A DNA stretch of 64,000 bases from Oscillospiraceae bacterium (lineage in GTDB: Bacteria > Bacillota_A > Clostridia > Oscillospirales > WRJC01). The stretch lies in NCBI GenBank assembly GCA_009782405.1, contig WRJC01000001.1, positions 124,001 through 188,000 on the forward strand, written 5' to 3'. Under the pieces are notes generated by a model. That model saw only the letters and a list, made by a program, of their open reading frames with translations, made no database searches and had not been told where the DNA came from. Of this stretch, positions 25,451-35,335 are shown piece by piece. Position 1 is the first letter of the stretch. Each line of letters starts with the position of its first letter. Position numbers and translations under genes: made by a program.

Positions 25451-26917
25451 CTACCCCCCGGCAGTAAAAAACGCTTCGATGGCCTTGTCGAGGGTGGCCG
25501 CGACCTTGCTTTCCGCTTTCTCTGTCACGGATACGAAAGTGTTCTTTTTGTTGGTGAAAAGCCCCTCGTACTGGGAGCGGCCCACGGAAAGCCAGACGGT
25601 GTCCCCGAGGTCGGTGAAGCGGTTTGCCAGCATCATGTCGAGCATTTCGACCGATTCCTCGTCGCGGGTCGATTTCGTCTGCACGGCCAAATCGTAATAG
25701 CTCGGGATCACGCGCCTCTGGTACTCGCAGGCGAGCGCCTCCATCACCGCGGAAGCCCGGACCGGGTCGGCGGTTATCGGCACGATTATCGGAAGCCCGG
25801 TGCATACTCGGGCCGAATACGGCTCGCCCGGGCTTTTTTCGTACAGTGACGGATACGGGATTATCCCGTAGTCCACTTCCATGTTTCTCAGATTCTGCAC
25901 GGTGAACATCGTCGCATTGGCGAACAGCCCCAGGCCGTCGATGAACATGGGGAATGCGTCGGTCGGGCTTCCCCATTCGGAAAGTTCGGCCCCGCTTTGG
26001 GCGTAGTCATACAGCCTGTCAAAAAGGGTGAACAGCTTCTCGTTTCCCGGCACGTTGAAATACGGCAGATCGTCGTTGTCCTTGCCGATTATCGGGATCC
26101 GCTCCGCGCCCCAGAAACTCGGGTAGTAGAAATTGGGCGTGCACAGCACCCCGTAACGGTCGCTTTTCGTCATTTTCCCGTCGCCGTCCATATCCGATAC
26201 GGCTTCGGAGGCCATCTGGTACATTTTGTCGATCGTCCATTTGCCGTCGCGCACCAGCCCGTATATGCTTTCAAGCCCCAAATCCAAAGCCAATTGCTTG
26301 TTGAAAACCAAAAAGCACACAAAATCGTATGAGGACAGCATATTCGCCCCATATGTGAAATACAGCACGTTGCCAATCGACATGTCGGTTTTTGCCGCCT
26401 GATCCCAGTACAGCTTGTCCAGATTCACATGCGAAAGCTCGGTCATGTTGTAAAAATACTTGCCCTCCATCGCCAAATCCATCGCGTGCCTGTCCGCGAT
26501 GAGCACATAGTCGTATGCGTCGTCGCCCGAGCGCACCGTGTTTTTCACGAGCCCCGGAAGCTTGTTGTAATCATCTGAGAGTATCTGCTCGAATGCCACG
26601 TTGAACCTGTCCTGGACGAGCCTGTTTGCCATGTATATCGAATCCTCCGCCACGTCCCCGGTCTGCTCTTCGACGAGCAGGTTGATATGCACCGTGTCCA
26701 AGTTCGTGAATGAAAGCATGGTAAATTTTTCGCCGCCAAAGTCCATATCCGGCAAATCGTCGGAATATCTCGGATTTTCAACCGGCCCTTCCGCAGCATT
26801 TTCCGGAATTTCGGCATTTTCTTCGGCATTTCCCGAAATATCGCCCTGATTCGAGTCGCCGCACGCGGAAAGAAGCAAAATCAGGCAAGCGAAAATCAGG
26901 CATATTTTCTTCTTCAT
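25451..26917 (-). CDS. Extracellular solute-binding-protein-like lipoprotein 1
   Basis: About 488 residues from ATG 26917 (AAAGG 9 nt upstream). A lipoprotein signal ends in LLSAC. An acidic low-complexity linker is followed by the family signature seen in five proteins of this window: DMDFGGEKF, then EEQTGDVAEDSIYMANRLVQ. A conserved C-terminal block has YYDLAVQTKSTRDEESVEML. These resemble family 1 carbohydrate-binding components of ABC importers, but no permease or ATPase gene is nearby. It is co-directional with the beta-helix gene 17 nt upstream. Binding specificity is unknown. Confidence 0.8.
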   Translation of the reverse strand: MKKKICLIFACLILLLSACGDSNQGDISGNAEENAEIPENAAEGPVENPRYSDDLPDMDFGGEKFTMLSFTNLDTVHINLLVEEQTGDVAEDSIYMANRLVQDRFNVAFEQILSDDYNKLPGLVKNTVRSGDDAYDYVLIADRHAMDLAMEGKYFYNMTELSHVNLDKLYWDQAAKTDMSIGNVLYFTYGANMLSSYDFVCFLVFNKQLALDLGLESIYGLVRDGKWTIDKMYQMASEAVSDMDGDGKMTKSDRYGVLCTPNFYYPSFWGAERIPIIGKDNDDLPYFNVPGNEKLFTLFDRLYDYAQSGAELSEWGSPTDAFPMFIDGLGLFANATMFTVQNLRNMEVDYGIIPYPSLYEKSPGEPYSARVCTGLPIIVPITADPVRASAVMEALACEYQRRVIPSYYDLAVQTKSTRDEESVEMLDMMLANRFTDLGDTVWLSVGRSQYEGLFTNKKNTFVSVTEKAESKVAATLDKAIEAFFTAGG

Positions 26918-26934
26918 AAACATCCGCCTTTCTT

Positions 26935-28899
26935 TTACCGGATCGGCCCTGCCTCGCTTATGTCGATTGGCACGAAACCCATCGCGATGGCGGGGGATTC
27001 ATCTTTGAGCGTGAAATCGAAATTGTCCGCATCGGCAAACATCGGATCGGCGACTATGCTCCCTGCATCCATTCCGTATTTTTGCACATCTTCAAGCGTT
27101 TTCAGCTCGCCGTGGAATGCGGGGGCGCCGTTTTTGCCCCAGAACACATTGTTGCCCGCGCCCACAGTGGAATTTTTGAAATGGCGCATCGAAAGGCTGT
27201 ATATGTTCGGCCCCTTGGTGTACATTATGTTGTTTTCAAAAATTATCGAAAGATGCTGCTCAAAACGCGTTATGCAGACGAGCTCCAAATCGGAGAAAGC
27301 GAATATGTTGTTTCTGACCACGTTCATCCTGCCGTAATGCTGGTGATATGAATTGTTCGAAGTGTTGTAGCAGACGTTGTTTTCAAGCGTGATGAAACCG
27401 CTGCCTTCGTCCGTGTAAAGCGCCCAGCCGCCGTAGCGCTTGCTTTTCACGTCGTGGATCAGGTTGCCGCTCACCACCGTGCCGCTCTGCGCGCCGAGCA
27501 GGTATACGCCGCCCATATCGGAGAGCACGCCCTGCCCGAGGTTGTGTATGTGGTTTTTCTTTATCAGGTTATTTCTTGAAACGCTGTCAGAGTAGCCCCA
27601 GACCCAGCCGCCCGAAATGCCCGTGTAGAAGAGGTCGCAGATTTCGTTGTGCGATATGACGTTTGAATGCGAGTGCATCATGAGCACGCCGCATGAGGCC
27701 ATATAGCGCCGCCCGCACGATTTGATGGTGTTGTTGAATATGATGTTGTTGTGGGTGATGTCGCGCCCGGAATCTTTCGCGCTTGCGCCGTTTATCTTGA
27801 CGCCCCCGCCGCCGCCGTCAAAGAAAGCGCTGTTTATCACGCGGATGTTGTTGCACCCTTTGTTTATATTTATTCCGTGCAACCCGTAATTTGTCATCTT
27901 GCAGTTGTCGAAAGCGCAATACTCGGCGTATTCGAGGTTGATTGCCGCATGGGCGTTTGAAACAGCCTGCGAGTCCGAAGCGTATTCGATCTGGCCGGGT
28001 TCGCCGCCCGTGGAGTTCATTATTTTGTAGTCCCCCCTCGTATGCGCGAAAGTTATGTTCCTAAAACAGATGTTGCATACGGGCTTTTCGGGCGTGCCCG
28101 TGATGTTCAAAAGTCTTTCGGCCACCGGGGCATGGACGGATATGTTTTCCGGCGTTTGGGATTCGCATCGCGGTTTGTAGTACAGCATTCCGCCTTCAAC
28201 GTCGAGATACCAGCTGTTCGGCTTGCCGAAAGCCTCGGGCACGTTTTCGAGATAGTACTCTTTTTCGCCGGACATTTCAAAGCGCGACATGTGTTTCATC
28301 ACCAGTTTGCCCGATTCCCTGTCGAAGCTCTCAATGGGCGAATGCTCGTCTATCCAGTAGTGGCAGTAGCTTATCACCGCGTTTTCAAGGCTCTTGTCGC
28401 TTATGCAGGCGAGGTCGCCGGGGTCTACGGTTATCCATTTGGAAGAATCGAACAGGTGGGTTTCCTTGTTTTCACAGCTGAGAAAACTAAAAAACCCCTT
28501 TTCGGGAAAACGCGTCAGATCCGCCCTTTTGCCATCTACATATAGATCCGTGAATTTCCATGAGCCGTCTTTGACTTCGGGAATGGCCAGCGCGAAACAT
28601 TCGACGCCGTTGAAGCTGGACTTCTCGAATCCCTTCAGCAGTTTGCCTCCGCTTATCACCGCTTCGGCGTTCCCGAAAGGCTCGACTGTCACCGCAGTCA
28701 GATTGTTCTTGATTTCCATGGCGCTGCCAAAAAAGTATTCCCCCGCAGCGAGCTTCACCGTTATCGGCTGGTTTACCCCGCTTCGCCTGAGTTCCGCGAT
28801 TTCCGAAAATGCCTGGCCGAGCGAGCCGAAAACTTCGGCGTCGGCCGGAAACTTTGCTTTTCCCACATAAAAAGTGGATATTTTGTTGTAGCTGCCCAT
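26935..28899 (-). CDS. Right-handed parallel beta-helix carbohydrate-active protein (GH141-like)
   Basis: About 654 residues. ATG 28899 with GGAGG 10 nt upstream is preferred over an in-frame start at 28926 that overlaps the preceding gene. No signal peptide is visible. The N-terminal part (AGEYFFG, DLYVDGKRADLTRFPEKG) and the long series of Asn-rich turns (NNIIFNNTIKSCG, HNEICDLFYTGISGG, NNLIKKNHIHNLG) define a pectate-lyase-like beta-helix. The DLYVDGKRADLTRFP type motif recalls GH141 enzymes, which act on fucose- or xylose-containing glycans. That assignment is from memory of the family and moderate. It is sandwiched between two binding-protein genes, fitting glycan use. Confidence 0.75.
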   Translation of the reverse strand: MGSYNKISTFYVGKAKFPADAEVFGSLGQAFSEIAELRRSGVNQPITVKLAAGEYFFGSAMEIKNNLTAVTVEPFGNAEAVISGGKLLKGFEKSSFNGVECFALAIPEVKDGSWKFTDLYVDGKRADLTRFPEKGFFSFLSCENKETHLFDSSKWITVDPGDLACISDKSLENAVISYCHYWIDEHSPIESFDRESGKLVMKHMSRFEMSGEKEYYLENVPEAFGKPNSWYLDVEGGMLYYKPRCESQTPENISVHAPVAERLLNITGTPEKPVCNICFRNITFAHTRGDYKIMNSTGGEPGQIEYASDSQAVSNAHAAINLEYAEYCAFDNCKMTNYGLHGININKGCNNIRVINSAFFDGGGGGVKINGASAKDSGRDITHNNIIFNNTIKSCGRRYMASCGVLMMHSHSNVISHNEICDLFYTGISGGWVWGYSDSVSRNNLIKKNHIHNLGQGVLSDMGGVYLLGAQSGTVVSGNLIHDVKSKRYGGWALYTDEGSGFITLENNVCYNTSNNSYHQHYGRMNVVRNNIFAFSDLELVCITRFEQHLSIIFENNIMYTKGPNIYSLSMRHFKNSTVGAGNNVFWGKNGAPAFHGELKTLEDVQKYGMDAGSIVADPMFADADNFDFTLKDESPAIAMGFVPIDISEAGPIR

Positions 28900-28900
28900 A

Positions 28901-30391
28901 CTAATCCAAATCCTCCATTTTTTCAATAAATTTTTCGATGTTTTTTTGCGCTTTGGAAAGGTTTTTGTCGTAAAGCGACGTGAAATTCGGGTTGTTCGTC
29001 TGCACGAGGGTCGCCCCGATGGAACTCAGGTCGCCTGCCAATGTGTGGTTCATATACCCGTAATCGTACACCGCGCTGTCTTTTATGTAATCGAGCATTT
29101 CTTCGGATTCGTCGTCGCGCGCATATTTTGTCTTGAGCGCTTTTTCGTAATAGGCGGGGATGATTATCTTGTAACCTTCGGCGCATAGGGCTTCGGTTAT
29201 GATGCTCGTCCTTTCCAGATCCGAAACCGTGACCGGAACGCTCAACAACCCCCCGTACGCTTCCACAAGCCCGTAGTATTTCGGGGTTTCTTCGTCATAT
29301 TTCGGAATGGGGATGAGGCCTATTTCCTGTTCCATGTCCCGCAGGGCCACTATATCGCCCATTCCGGCGTTTTTGAACAGTGCCCGCCCGTCCTTGAACA
29401 CGGCTATTTTGTCGGGGTTTCCCCAAGGGGCGGTTTTTTCGTCCCCGATGCACATCGCGCCGCTGTTTGCCATATCGAAAAACTTGTCGAATATGTCAAT
29501 TGTGCGTTCGTTGTACATCGCCAGCTCGGGCAGCCCGTCTTCGCCTTTTTTGATGACTCTGTCGCCCCCGCAATACAAGATGCAAGTCGGCCAGCACCAT
29601 ACATTGCCAGATTCCAGCCCGTATCTGTCCGATTCCGGGCTCATTATCCCGTCCCCGTTCAAATCGGCAGTTCCGTTTTTGGCGATCGAGGTGAACTTTT
29701 CAAGCGTCCAGGAGCCTTTTGCCACGTCGTCGTAGGGATAATCGAGCCCGAGCGCCTGAAACAGATTTTTGTTGAATATCATGCAGAACGTGGTGCGCAG
29801 CCCCCTGTAGCTTATATCGCCCGCCGGGCAATACAGTTTCCCGAACATGGTGCTGTCCCCGTTCACGTCCTGATTCCACCAAACCGCTTTCAAATCCGTG
29901 AACGGCATATTTTCAAGCCAGTCTATCAGCATATTCTGTCCGGCGTACTGGTATGCGATCCGGCCGTGCGTCATCATCAGGTCAAAAGCGTCGTCCCCGG
30001 CTTTTATCGCCTTTGAGCCGTCCATCCCGCTCGACCATTCCGCAGGGTGCAAAACAGCCGTTATGTTTATGTTGAATCTATCCTCGACGCGCCTGTTGCG
30101 CTTGTAGACGGCGTCATCCACGATTTCCCCGACTTCTTCCTCTATGTACATGTCTTTTTGCTGGCTCTCGTCGAGGTATAGCCGGAAATCATATCCGCCA
30201 AAATCCATTTCCGGCAGATTGTCGGGTATTTCCGGCTCGGTTTCTTTTTCCGCATTTGCTTCGGCCGGCGCATTTTCTTTGGTGTTTTCCGTTGAATCTT
30301 CGTTCGTGTTGCATGAATATATGGCAAAAAGCATAAAAAACGCAACAAGCGCCAAAAAAAACTTCGTCTTGTGTTTTATTCCCGCATTCAT
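28901..30391 (-). CDS. Extracellular solute-binding-protein-like lipoprotein 2
   Basis: 496 residues. An N-terminal hydrophobic stretch ends in AIYSC, a lipobox, followed by an acidic linker. Signature blocks are EMDFGGYDF, EEEVGEIVDDAVYKRNRRVEDRFNI and, near the C-terminus, YYEKALKTKYARDDESEEML. AAAGGAG lies 8 nt before the ATG. The stop is directly followed by the beta-helix gene start, so the two are co-translated. It is a paralogue of the four other such proteins in the window. Probably sugar or oligosaccharide capture at the cell surface. Confidence 0.8.
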   Translation of the reverse strand: MNAGIKHKTKFFLALVAFFMLFAIYSCNTNEDSTENTKENAPAEANAEKETEPEIPDNLPEMDFGGYDFRLYLDESQQKDMYIEEEVGEIVDDAVYKRNRRVEDRFNINITAVLHPAEWSSGMDGSKAIKAGDDAFDLMMTHGRIAYQYAGQNMLIDWLENMPFTDLKAVWWNQDVNGDSTMFGKLYCPAGDISYRGLRTTFCMIFNKNLFQALGLDYPYDDVAKGSWTLEKFTSIAKNGTADLNGDGIMSPESDRYGLESGNVWCWPTCILYCGGDRVIKKGEDGLPELAMYNERTIDIFDKFFDMANSGAMCIGDEKTAPWGNPDKIAVFKDGRALFKNAGMGDIVALRDMEQEIGLIPIPKYDEETPKYYGLVEAYGGLLSVPVTVSDLERTSIITEALCAEGYKIIIPAYYEKALKTKYARDDESEEMLDYIKDSAVYDYGYMNHTLAGDLSSIGATLVQTNNPNFTSLYDKNLSKAQKNIEKFIEKMEDLD

Positions 30392-30424
30392 TTTTTCAAT
30401 CTCCTTTCGAACAATTATTTTTAA

Positions 30425-30457
30425 GGGAAGAATGCGAAATTTCTTTGCATTCTTCCC
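30425..30457 (-). terminator. Intercistronic hairpin, possible partial terminator
   Basis: An 11-bp perfect stem GGGAAGAATGC/GCATTCTTCCC with an 11-nt loop, followed on the minus strand by TTAAAAATAATT. It lies between the sugar isomerase-like gene and lipoprotein 2. The T-run is poor, so read-through is likely. Confidence 0.5.
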
Positions 30458-30473
30458 CGGTTTCGATTGGTTT

Positions 30474-31214
30474 TCAGTTCACCGTTTTTAGATAGTCGAA
30501 GCTCACTTTGACTGACTCGAAGGGCGGATAGTTGACGCAGGCGTCTTGCTCCACGATTCCGTACTTGACCCCGAGCTCCGATGCGGCTTTGATCACGCAT
30601 TCCCAGCACACATTCCCGGCGCCTATCTCTGTGGGTGTTTTATTGTCGTCCACGTCCTTGATGTGGATCATGGAGGATAGGCGGCTGCTGCCGAGTTTTT
30701 TTATTTCGGCCACGACGTCGGCGCCCGCGGCATACGCCCAGCCCACGTCGATCTGGAATTTTAGCGATGGGGCGTATTCCCGGAAGATGTCTATGATCGT
30801 TTTTTCGCCGTACTTTTTGGAAAATTCCCCGGTGTGGTTGTGGAATCCCGCTTCATAGCCCGCAGCCATGATTTTTTGCGATGCGGCTTCGAGCCTTTTT
30901 GCCGTGGCTATAGTGTTTTCCTCGGTGTCCAACCCGCCGATCCCCGGGACCGTGATGGTTTTGGCCCCGATGTCTTTGATGAATTTCACGACTTTATCGA
31001 AGTTGTTTTCGATTTCGTCGATTCCCACGTGCGCCCCGGTCGCAAAAAGCGAATACTTTTTGATCGCTTCGCCCGCTTCTTCTCCGTGCTCCGGGTCATA
31101 GGTCATTTCGACGCACTGATATCCGGTTTCGGCGACCCTTTTTATGATTTCGTCGTAGCCCAGTCCGATTTCGGTCCTCACTGTGTAAAGTTGCAGCCCT
31201 ATGGTAAGTTTCAT
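30474..31214 (-). CDS. Sugar phosphate isomerase/epimerase-like TIM barrel protein
   Basis: 246 residues, typical length. Signature segments of the xylose-isomerase-like (AP endonuclease 2) TIM barrel are GLQLYTVRTEIG at the start, AETGYQCVEMTYDPEHGEE, GFHNHTGEF (metal-site His and Glu), FQIDVGWAYAAGAD and SMIHIKDVD. AGGAGG lies before the ATG. It probably isomerises or epimerises a sugar or inositol derivative in the cytoplasm and serves the adjacent lipoprotein/beta-helix genes. The exact substrate cannot be read from sequence. Confidence 0.87.
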   Translation of the reverse strand: MKLTIGLQLYTVRTEIGLGYDEIIKRVAETGYQCVEMTYDPEHGEEAGEAIKKYSLFATGAHVGIDEIENNFDKVVKFIKDIGAKTITVPGIGGLDTEENTIATAKRLEAASQKIMAAGYEAGFHNHTGEFSKKYGEKTIIDIFREYAPSLKFQIDVGWAYAAGADVVAEIKKLGSSRLSSMIHIKDVDDNKTPTEIGAGNVCWECVIKAASELGVKYGIVEQDACVNYPPFESVKVSFDYLKTVN

Positions 31215-31249
31215 GAAATTTTCCCTCCTGATTTTTTATTTTAGTTTTC

Positions 31250-31297
31250 AGTTATCAGTTTTCAGTTATCCTCGTTCCCCTCGTTCCGCTGATAACT
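31250..31297. repeat. Inverted repeat between infB and the isomerase gene
   Basis: AGTTATCAG (31250-31258) and CTGATAACT (31289-31297) form a 9-bp inverted repeat. TTTTCAGTTATC is also directly repeated here. No T-run follows on the minus strand. This resembles a dispersed intergenic repeat rather than a terminator. Confidence 0.4.
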
Positions 31298-31302
31298 CGT
31301 AA

Positions 31303-33960
31303 CTATATCTGTTCGATTACAAACGATTCCAGGATGTCGAGCTCGCGTATGTCGTTGAATTTTTCCAGGCCCACGCCGCACTCAAATCCCTGGGCGACTT
31401 CTCTTACATCGTCCTTGAATCGCCGAAGCGATGAAATTTTGTCCTCGAATATAACGATGCCGTCCCTGACCACGCGTATCTGTGAATTTCTCGTGACTTT
31501 CCCGTCCTGCACGTAGCTGCCCGCGATGGTGCCCACATTCGGGACTTTGATGATCTGCCTCACTTGGGCGCGGCCTAACAGCGTCTCCTTGAATTTGGGC
31601 GCGAGCATTCCCTTCATCGCGGCGTTTATCTCCTCTATGCACTCGTAGATGACCCTGTATGTCCGAACGTCCACGCCGCGCCTCTCGGCGGCGTCGATTG
31701 CGTCTTTGTCGGGGCGCACGTTGAATCCCACCACTATGGCATTGGAGGCCGAGGCCAGAAGTATGTCGGATTCGGTTATTCCGCCCACCGCGCTGTGGAT
31801 CACATTTATCTTCACTTCTTCGTTGGATTCCTTCAGAAGCGAGGCGCGGAGCGCTTCCACCGAACCTTGCACGTCCGCCTTTATTATGATTGCCAGTTCT
31901 TTTATGCCGCTTTTGACCTGCGTGAACAGATCTTCGAGCGTGATGGAGGAAGAGGTCTTGAATTGCTCTTCCTTGTCTTCGGACTTTCTCTGCTCGACAA
32001 GTTCCCTGGCCATCTTTTCGTCCGCGACTACGCGGAACATATCACCCGCGTTCGGCGTTTCGGATAGCCCCGTGATTTCGGCGGGCATGGAAGGGCCCGC
32101 GGACTTCATGTTCTTGCCCCTGTCGCTGTTCATGGTCCTGACCCTGCCCACGGCCATTCCGGCAATCACTATGTCGCCGGATTTCAGAGTGCCGTTTTGC
32201 ACCAACACCGTGGCGACGGGTCCTTTCCCCTTGTCCAATTTGGCTTCTATGACCACTCCCTGCGCGGGCCTGTCGGGGTTTGCCTTGAAATTCTTCATGT
32301 CGGCAACCAAGAGTATCATCTCCAAGAGCTCGTCTATGCCCCGGCCGGTGACCGCCGAAACCGGAACGCAGACGATGTCTCCGCCCCATTCTTCCGGGAC
32401 GAGTTCGTATTTTGTCAGATCCTGCTTCACCCTGTCAGGGTCGGCTTGGGGCAAATCCATTTTGTTTATGGCCACAATGATTGCGACATTCGCCGCTTTG
32501 GCGTGGTTTATCGCCTCGATTGTCTGCGGCATGATCCCGTCGTCGGCGGCCACCACGAGGATTGCGATATCCGTGCATTTGGCGCCGCGCGCGCGCATCG
32601 CGGTGAAGGCCGCATGGCCCGGGGTGTCAAGGAAAGTTATCTCCCTTCCGGAGGTTTCGACTCTGTAAGCCCCTATGTGCTGGGTGATCCCGCCCGCTTC
32701 GCCCGCAGTCACGTTCGTGTGCTTGATTGCGTCTAAAAGAGAGGTTTTTCCGTGGTCCACGTGTCCCATCACCACCACCACGGGAGCCCGGGAGGCGAGT
32801 TTGTCTTCGGGATCCGCAAAATCGTCAAAGAGCCTGTCTTCTATGGTCACGACCACTTCTTTTTCCACTTTCGCGCCGAATTCCATCGCCACAAGCCCCG
32901 CCGTGTCGTAGTCTATTTCTTCATTCACATTCGCCTTCACGCCGAGCATGAACAATTTTTTCACCACTTCGGCCGAAGTTATCTGGAGTTTCGACGCGAG
33001 CGCCGATGGCAGTATTTTGTCGGGAAGTATGACCGAAAGCTGCTTTTTTTTGGCTTTTTCCTGGCCTTTTTCCTGCTGAATCTTGCGGAGCTTTTCGAGC
33101 GCGAGTTTCTCTTTGTCTATCGGCCTGCCGGATTTGTCCCTTTCATAGGGCTTTCCGGCTTGGTAGGCCGGGGGCTTTTTTTGCTGTTTGGGCTTGGTTT
33201 CGGCGGGTGTTCCCCTGCTTTTTCCTTTGCCGGCGTCGGGGACGAAAGTCTCGAGATTTTCGTTGTACCTCGAAAGATCCACGCTCGTCGTCCTGGTGTC
33301 CACTATTTTCGCCGATTCGTTTTTCACCCCTTCGGTCACTTTGATGCTGTCGCTTGAAATTATATCGACTTTTTCGCCGGTCCTATGCGGCCTCTGCGGA
33401 TTTTTGAAATCCGGCCTGGGTTTTGGCTGGGATTTTTCGGTTCGGGCGTTCCGGATGTTTTTCGCCTCTTTGCCGTCCTTGCCAAAAGCGGGATTCGAAA
33501 AGTCGCGCTCTTTTCTCGGCGGCTGGTTTTGGCCCTGCGGCGGGTGCACCGGCCTTTGCGGCTGCTGCTGGGGTTTTTTGGGGCGCTCCGCTTCTTCCGC
33601 CGGCCTGGGCGTTTCGGGGGCTTTTTGGGGTTTGGGCTGTTCTTTGATCTCCGGCTTTACGTCTTCCTTGACTTTCTCTTTGGGCTCTTCCCTGATTTCG
33701 CTTTTTGTTTCCGCAGCTTCCGGCCCGGGCGGGGGCGGAGGCGGCGTTTCGATCTTCGGAGCGTACATATAAACATCCAAGTCAGCGACTTGATTCTGCC
33801 GTGTCAATTGTTCGAATATCAGATCCAAGTCGAGGCTTTCGAGATTCGCCGTCGTGTTTTTGGCCGGTAAGCCGTATGATACCAAAATGTCGGATATATC
33901 TTTGCTTTTTACATTGAAATTAGCGGCAATCTCCTTGAGTTTAAATTGCTTTATCGCCAT
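31303..33960 (-). CDS. infB: Translation initiation factor IF-2
   Basis: 885 residues. The N-terminal IF2_N fold begins [17 protein letters not shown], followed by a long Pro/Lys/Glu-rich linker (about 70-300). The GTPase domain has G1 [10 protein letters not shown]3 DTPGHAAF and G4 NKMD, and the C-terminal IF2 domains follow. It places initiator tRNA on the 30S subunit and hydrolyses GTP on subunit joining. It is the last gene of the rimP-nusA-rnpM-infB group. The usual ylxQ and rbfA are missing from the group. Confidence 0.98.
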   Translation of the reverse strand: MAIKQFKLKEIAANFNVKSKDISDILVSYGLPAKNTTANLESLDLDLIFEQLTRQNQVADLDVYMYAPKIETPPPPPPGPEAAETKSEIREEPKEKVKEDVKPEIKEQPKPQKAPETPRPAEEAERPKKPQQQPQRPVHPPQGQNQPPRKERDFSNPAFGKDGKEAKNIRNARTEKSQPKPRPDFKNPQRPHRTGEKVDIISSDSIKVTEGVKNESAKIVDTRTTSVDLSRYNENLETFVPDAGKGKSRGTPAETKPKQQKKPPAYQAGKPYERDKSGRPIDKEKLALEKLRKIQQEKGQEKAKKKQLSVILPDKILPSALASKLQITSAEVVKKLFMLGVKANVNEEIDYDTAGLVAMEFGAKVEKEVVVTIEDRLFDDFADPEDKLASRAPVVVVMGHVDHGKTSLLDAIKHTNVTAGEAGGITQHIGAYRVETSGREITFLDTPGHAAFTAMRARGAKCTDIAILVVAADDGIMPQTIEAINHAKAANVAIIVAINKMDLPQADPDRVKQDLTKYELVPEEWGGDIVCVPVSAVTGRGIDELLEMILLVADMKNFKANPDRPAQGVVIEAKLDKGKGPVATVLVQNGTLKSGDIVIAGMAVGRVRTMNSDRGKNMKSAGPSMPAEITGLSETPNAGDMFRVVADEKMARELVEQRKSEDKEEQFKTSSSITLEDLFTQVKSGIKELAIIIKADVQGSVEALRASLLKESNEEVKINVIHSAVGGITESDILLASASNAIVVGFNVRPDKDAIDAAERRGVDVRTYRVIYECIEEINAAMKGMLAPKFKETLLGRAQVRQIIKVPNVGTIAGSYVQDGKVTRNSQIRVVRDGIVIFEDKISSLRRFKDDVREVAQGFECGVGLEKFNDIRELDILESFVIEQI

Positions 33961-33984
33961 ATTGCCAAGTGCACCTCCGTAGAT

Positions 33985-34254
33985 TTATCGATTGTTTATT
34001 TGAGCCGACAGCGACTCGAATATCTCGTCAGAGATTTTAATTTCGAGGCTTTTGTCGAATTTTTTGGCTTTCACTGCTTTTTTCAGGCAGTTCGAATCGC
34101 GGCAGATATATGCGCCGCGCCCCGATTTTTTGCCTTTCAAGTCTATGCTTATATCGTTTTCCGGGCTGCGGACCACGCGTATCAGGTCGCTTTTGTTTTT
34201 TGAAATGCCGCATCCAAGGCATTTTCTTTGAGGAATTTTTTTTTCCGCCGGCAT
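33985..34254 (-). CDS. rnpM: YlxR/RnpM family RNA-binding protein
   Basis: 89 residues. The family pattern is clear: PQRKCLGCGISKNKSDLIRVV, GRGAYICRDSNCLKKA. The fold binds RNA, and the Bacillus subtilis member (YlxR, renamed RnpM) interacts with RNase P. It lies between nusA and infB as in most Bacillota. GGAGGG precedes the ATG. Confidence 0.93.
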   Translation of the reverse strand: MPAEKKIPQRKCLGCGISKNKSDLIRVVRSPENDISIDLKGKKSGRGAYICRDSNCLKKAVKAKKFDKSLEIKISDEIFESLSAQINNR

Positions 34255-34288
34255 ATAAAGACAGCCCTCCGTGTTTCGTTATCGGTTT

Positions 34289-35317
34289 TCATTGCGATGT
34301 TTTTATGTCTATCTTGTACCCCGTGAGTTTGGCTGCCAAGCGGGCGTTCTGCCCTTCCTTGCCGATTGCGAGCGAGAGCTGGGATGCGTCGACTGCCACA
34401 TGGCTGCTCCTTTCGGCTTCGTTTACTGTGACCTCGATCACTTCCGCAGGGGAAAGCGCCGATTTTATGTACTCCGCCGGATTGTCCGAATATTTTATCA
34501 CGTCGATTTTTTCATCGCCGAGTTCGCCGACCACCGCGTTGATCCTGCCGCCTTTCGCGCCTATGCACGAGCCCACCGGGTCGACGTCGGGATTCTGCGA
34601 GCTCACCGCTATTTTGGTCCTCATTCCCGGTTCCCGCGCTATGCTGTTTATTATCACCGTGCCGTCGCTTATTTCCGGCACTTCGAGTTCAAACAGGCGC
34701 TTGACCAGTCCCGCGTGTTTTCTCGAAAGGGTGATGAGCGGGCCTTTTGTCTGGTTTTTCACCTCGATCACATATACCTTTATCCGGTCGCCCTCTTTTA
34801 TCTCCTCGCCGGGTATCTGCTCCGATTTGACGAGCATGGCGTCGCCCTTGCCTATGTCGAGTATCGCGTTTCCCGTGGGGGGGTCGATTTTGTACACCAC
34901 GGCCGAAATGAGTTCTTCTTTTTTGCTTTCGTATTCCTTTATCAAAAGCCCGCGCTCGGCCTCCCTTATGCCCTGGATTATGACTTGCTTTGCAGTCTGG
35001 GCGGAAATCCTGCCGAAGTCCTTGGGCTTGAATTCCACTTCGGCGATCGAACCTATTTCATACCTGCGGCTTATCTTCTGCGCGCCTTCCAGATCTATCT
35101 GCAAAGCGGGATTTTCCACCGTTTCGACCACTTCTTTCAGCTGGAACACTTTCATCTCTTTTTTTTCTTCGTCCAGATGGACTTTCACGTTGGAATTGCC
35201 GCTGTCGCGCTTGAAGGCGGTGACAAGCGCGGTTTCTATCTTTTCCAGCATGTACTGTTTTGGTATACCCGTTTCATCCCGGAGCGCGTCAAGCGCGGCG
35301 AAAAATTCGGCGTTCAT
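34289..35317 (-). CDS. nusA: Transcription termination/antitermination factor NusA
   Basis: 342 residues, slightly shorter than the Bacillus protein. An N-terminal polymerase-binding domain is followed by S1 (about 130-200) and two KH domains, with GSCIGAKGGRI as the first KH signature and LAIGKEGQNARLAAKLTG as the second. It lacks the acidic C-terminal repeats of gamma-proteobacterial NusA, as expected for Bacillota. It works in pausing, termination and rRNA antitermination. AAGGGAG precedes ATG. Confidence 0.97.
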   Translation of the reverse strand: MNAEFFAALDALRDETGIPKQYMLEKIETALVTAFKRDSGNSNVKVHLDEEKKEMKVFQLKEVVETVENPALQIDLEGAQKISRRYEIGSIAEVEFKPKDFGRISAQTAKQVIIQGIREAERGLLIKEYESKKEELISAVVYKIDPPTGNAILDIGKGDAMLVKSEQIPGEEIKEGDRIKVYVIEVKNQTKGPLITLSRKHAGLVKRLFELEVPEISDGTVIINSIAREPGMRTKIAVSSQNPDVDPVGSCIGAKGGRINAVVGELGDEKIDVIKYSDNPAEYIKSALSPAEVIEVTVNEAERSSHVAVDASQLSLAIGKEGQNARLAAKLTGYKIDIKTSQ

Positions 35318-35335
35318 TTGATTTCTCCCTTAATA

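Noticed and set aside
31649..32668. Long open frame on the plus strand opposite infB (339 codons)
   Set aside because: It is antisense to the conserved GTPase domain, has no family features, and its openness follows from the codon bias of infB.
34110..35321. Long plus-strand frames opposite nusA (about 400 codons)
   Set aside because: Complement of a certain housekeeping gene; composition and lack of motifs show shadow frames.
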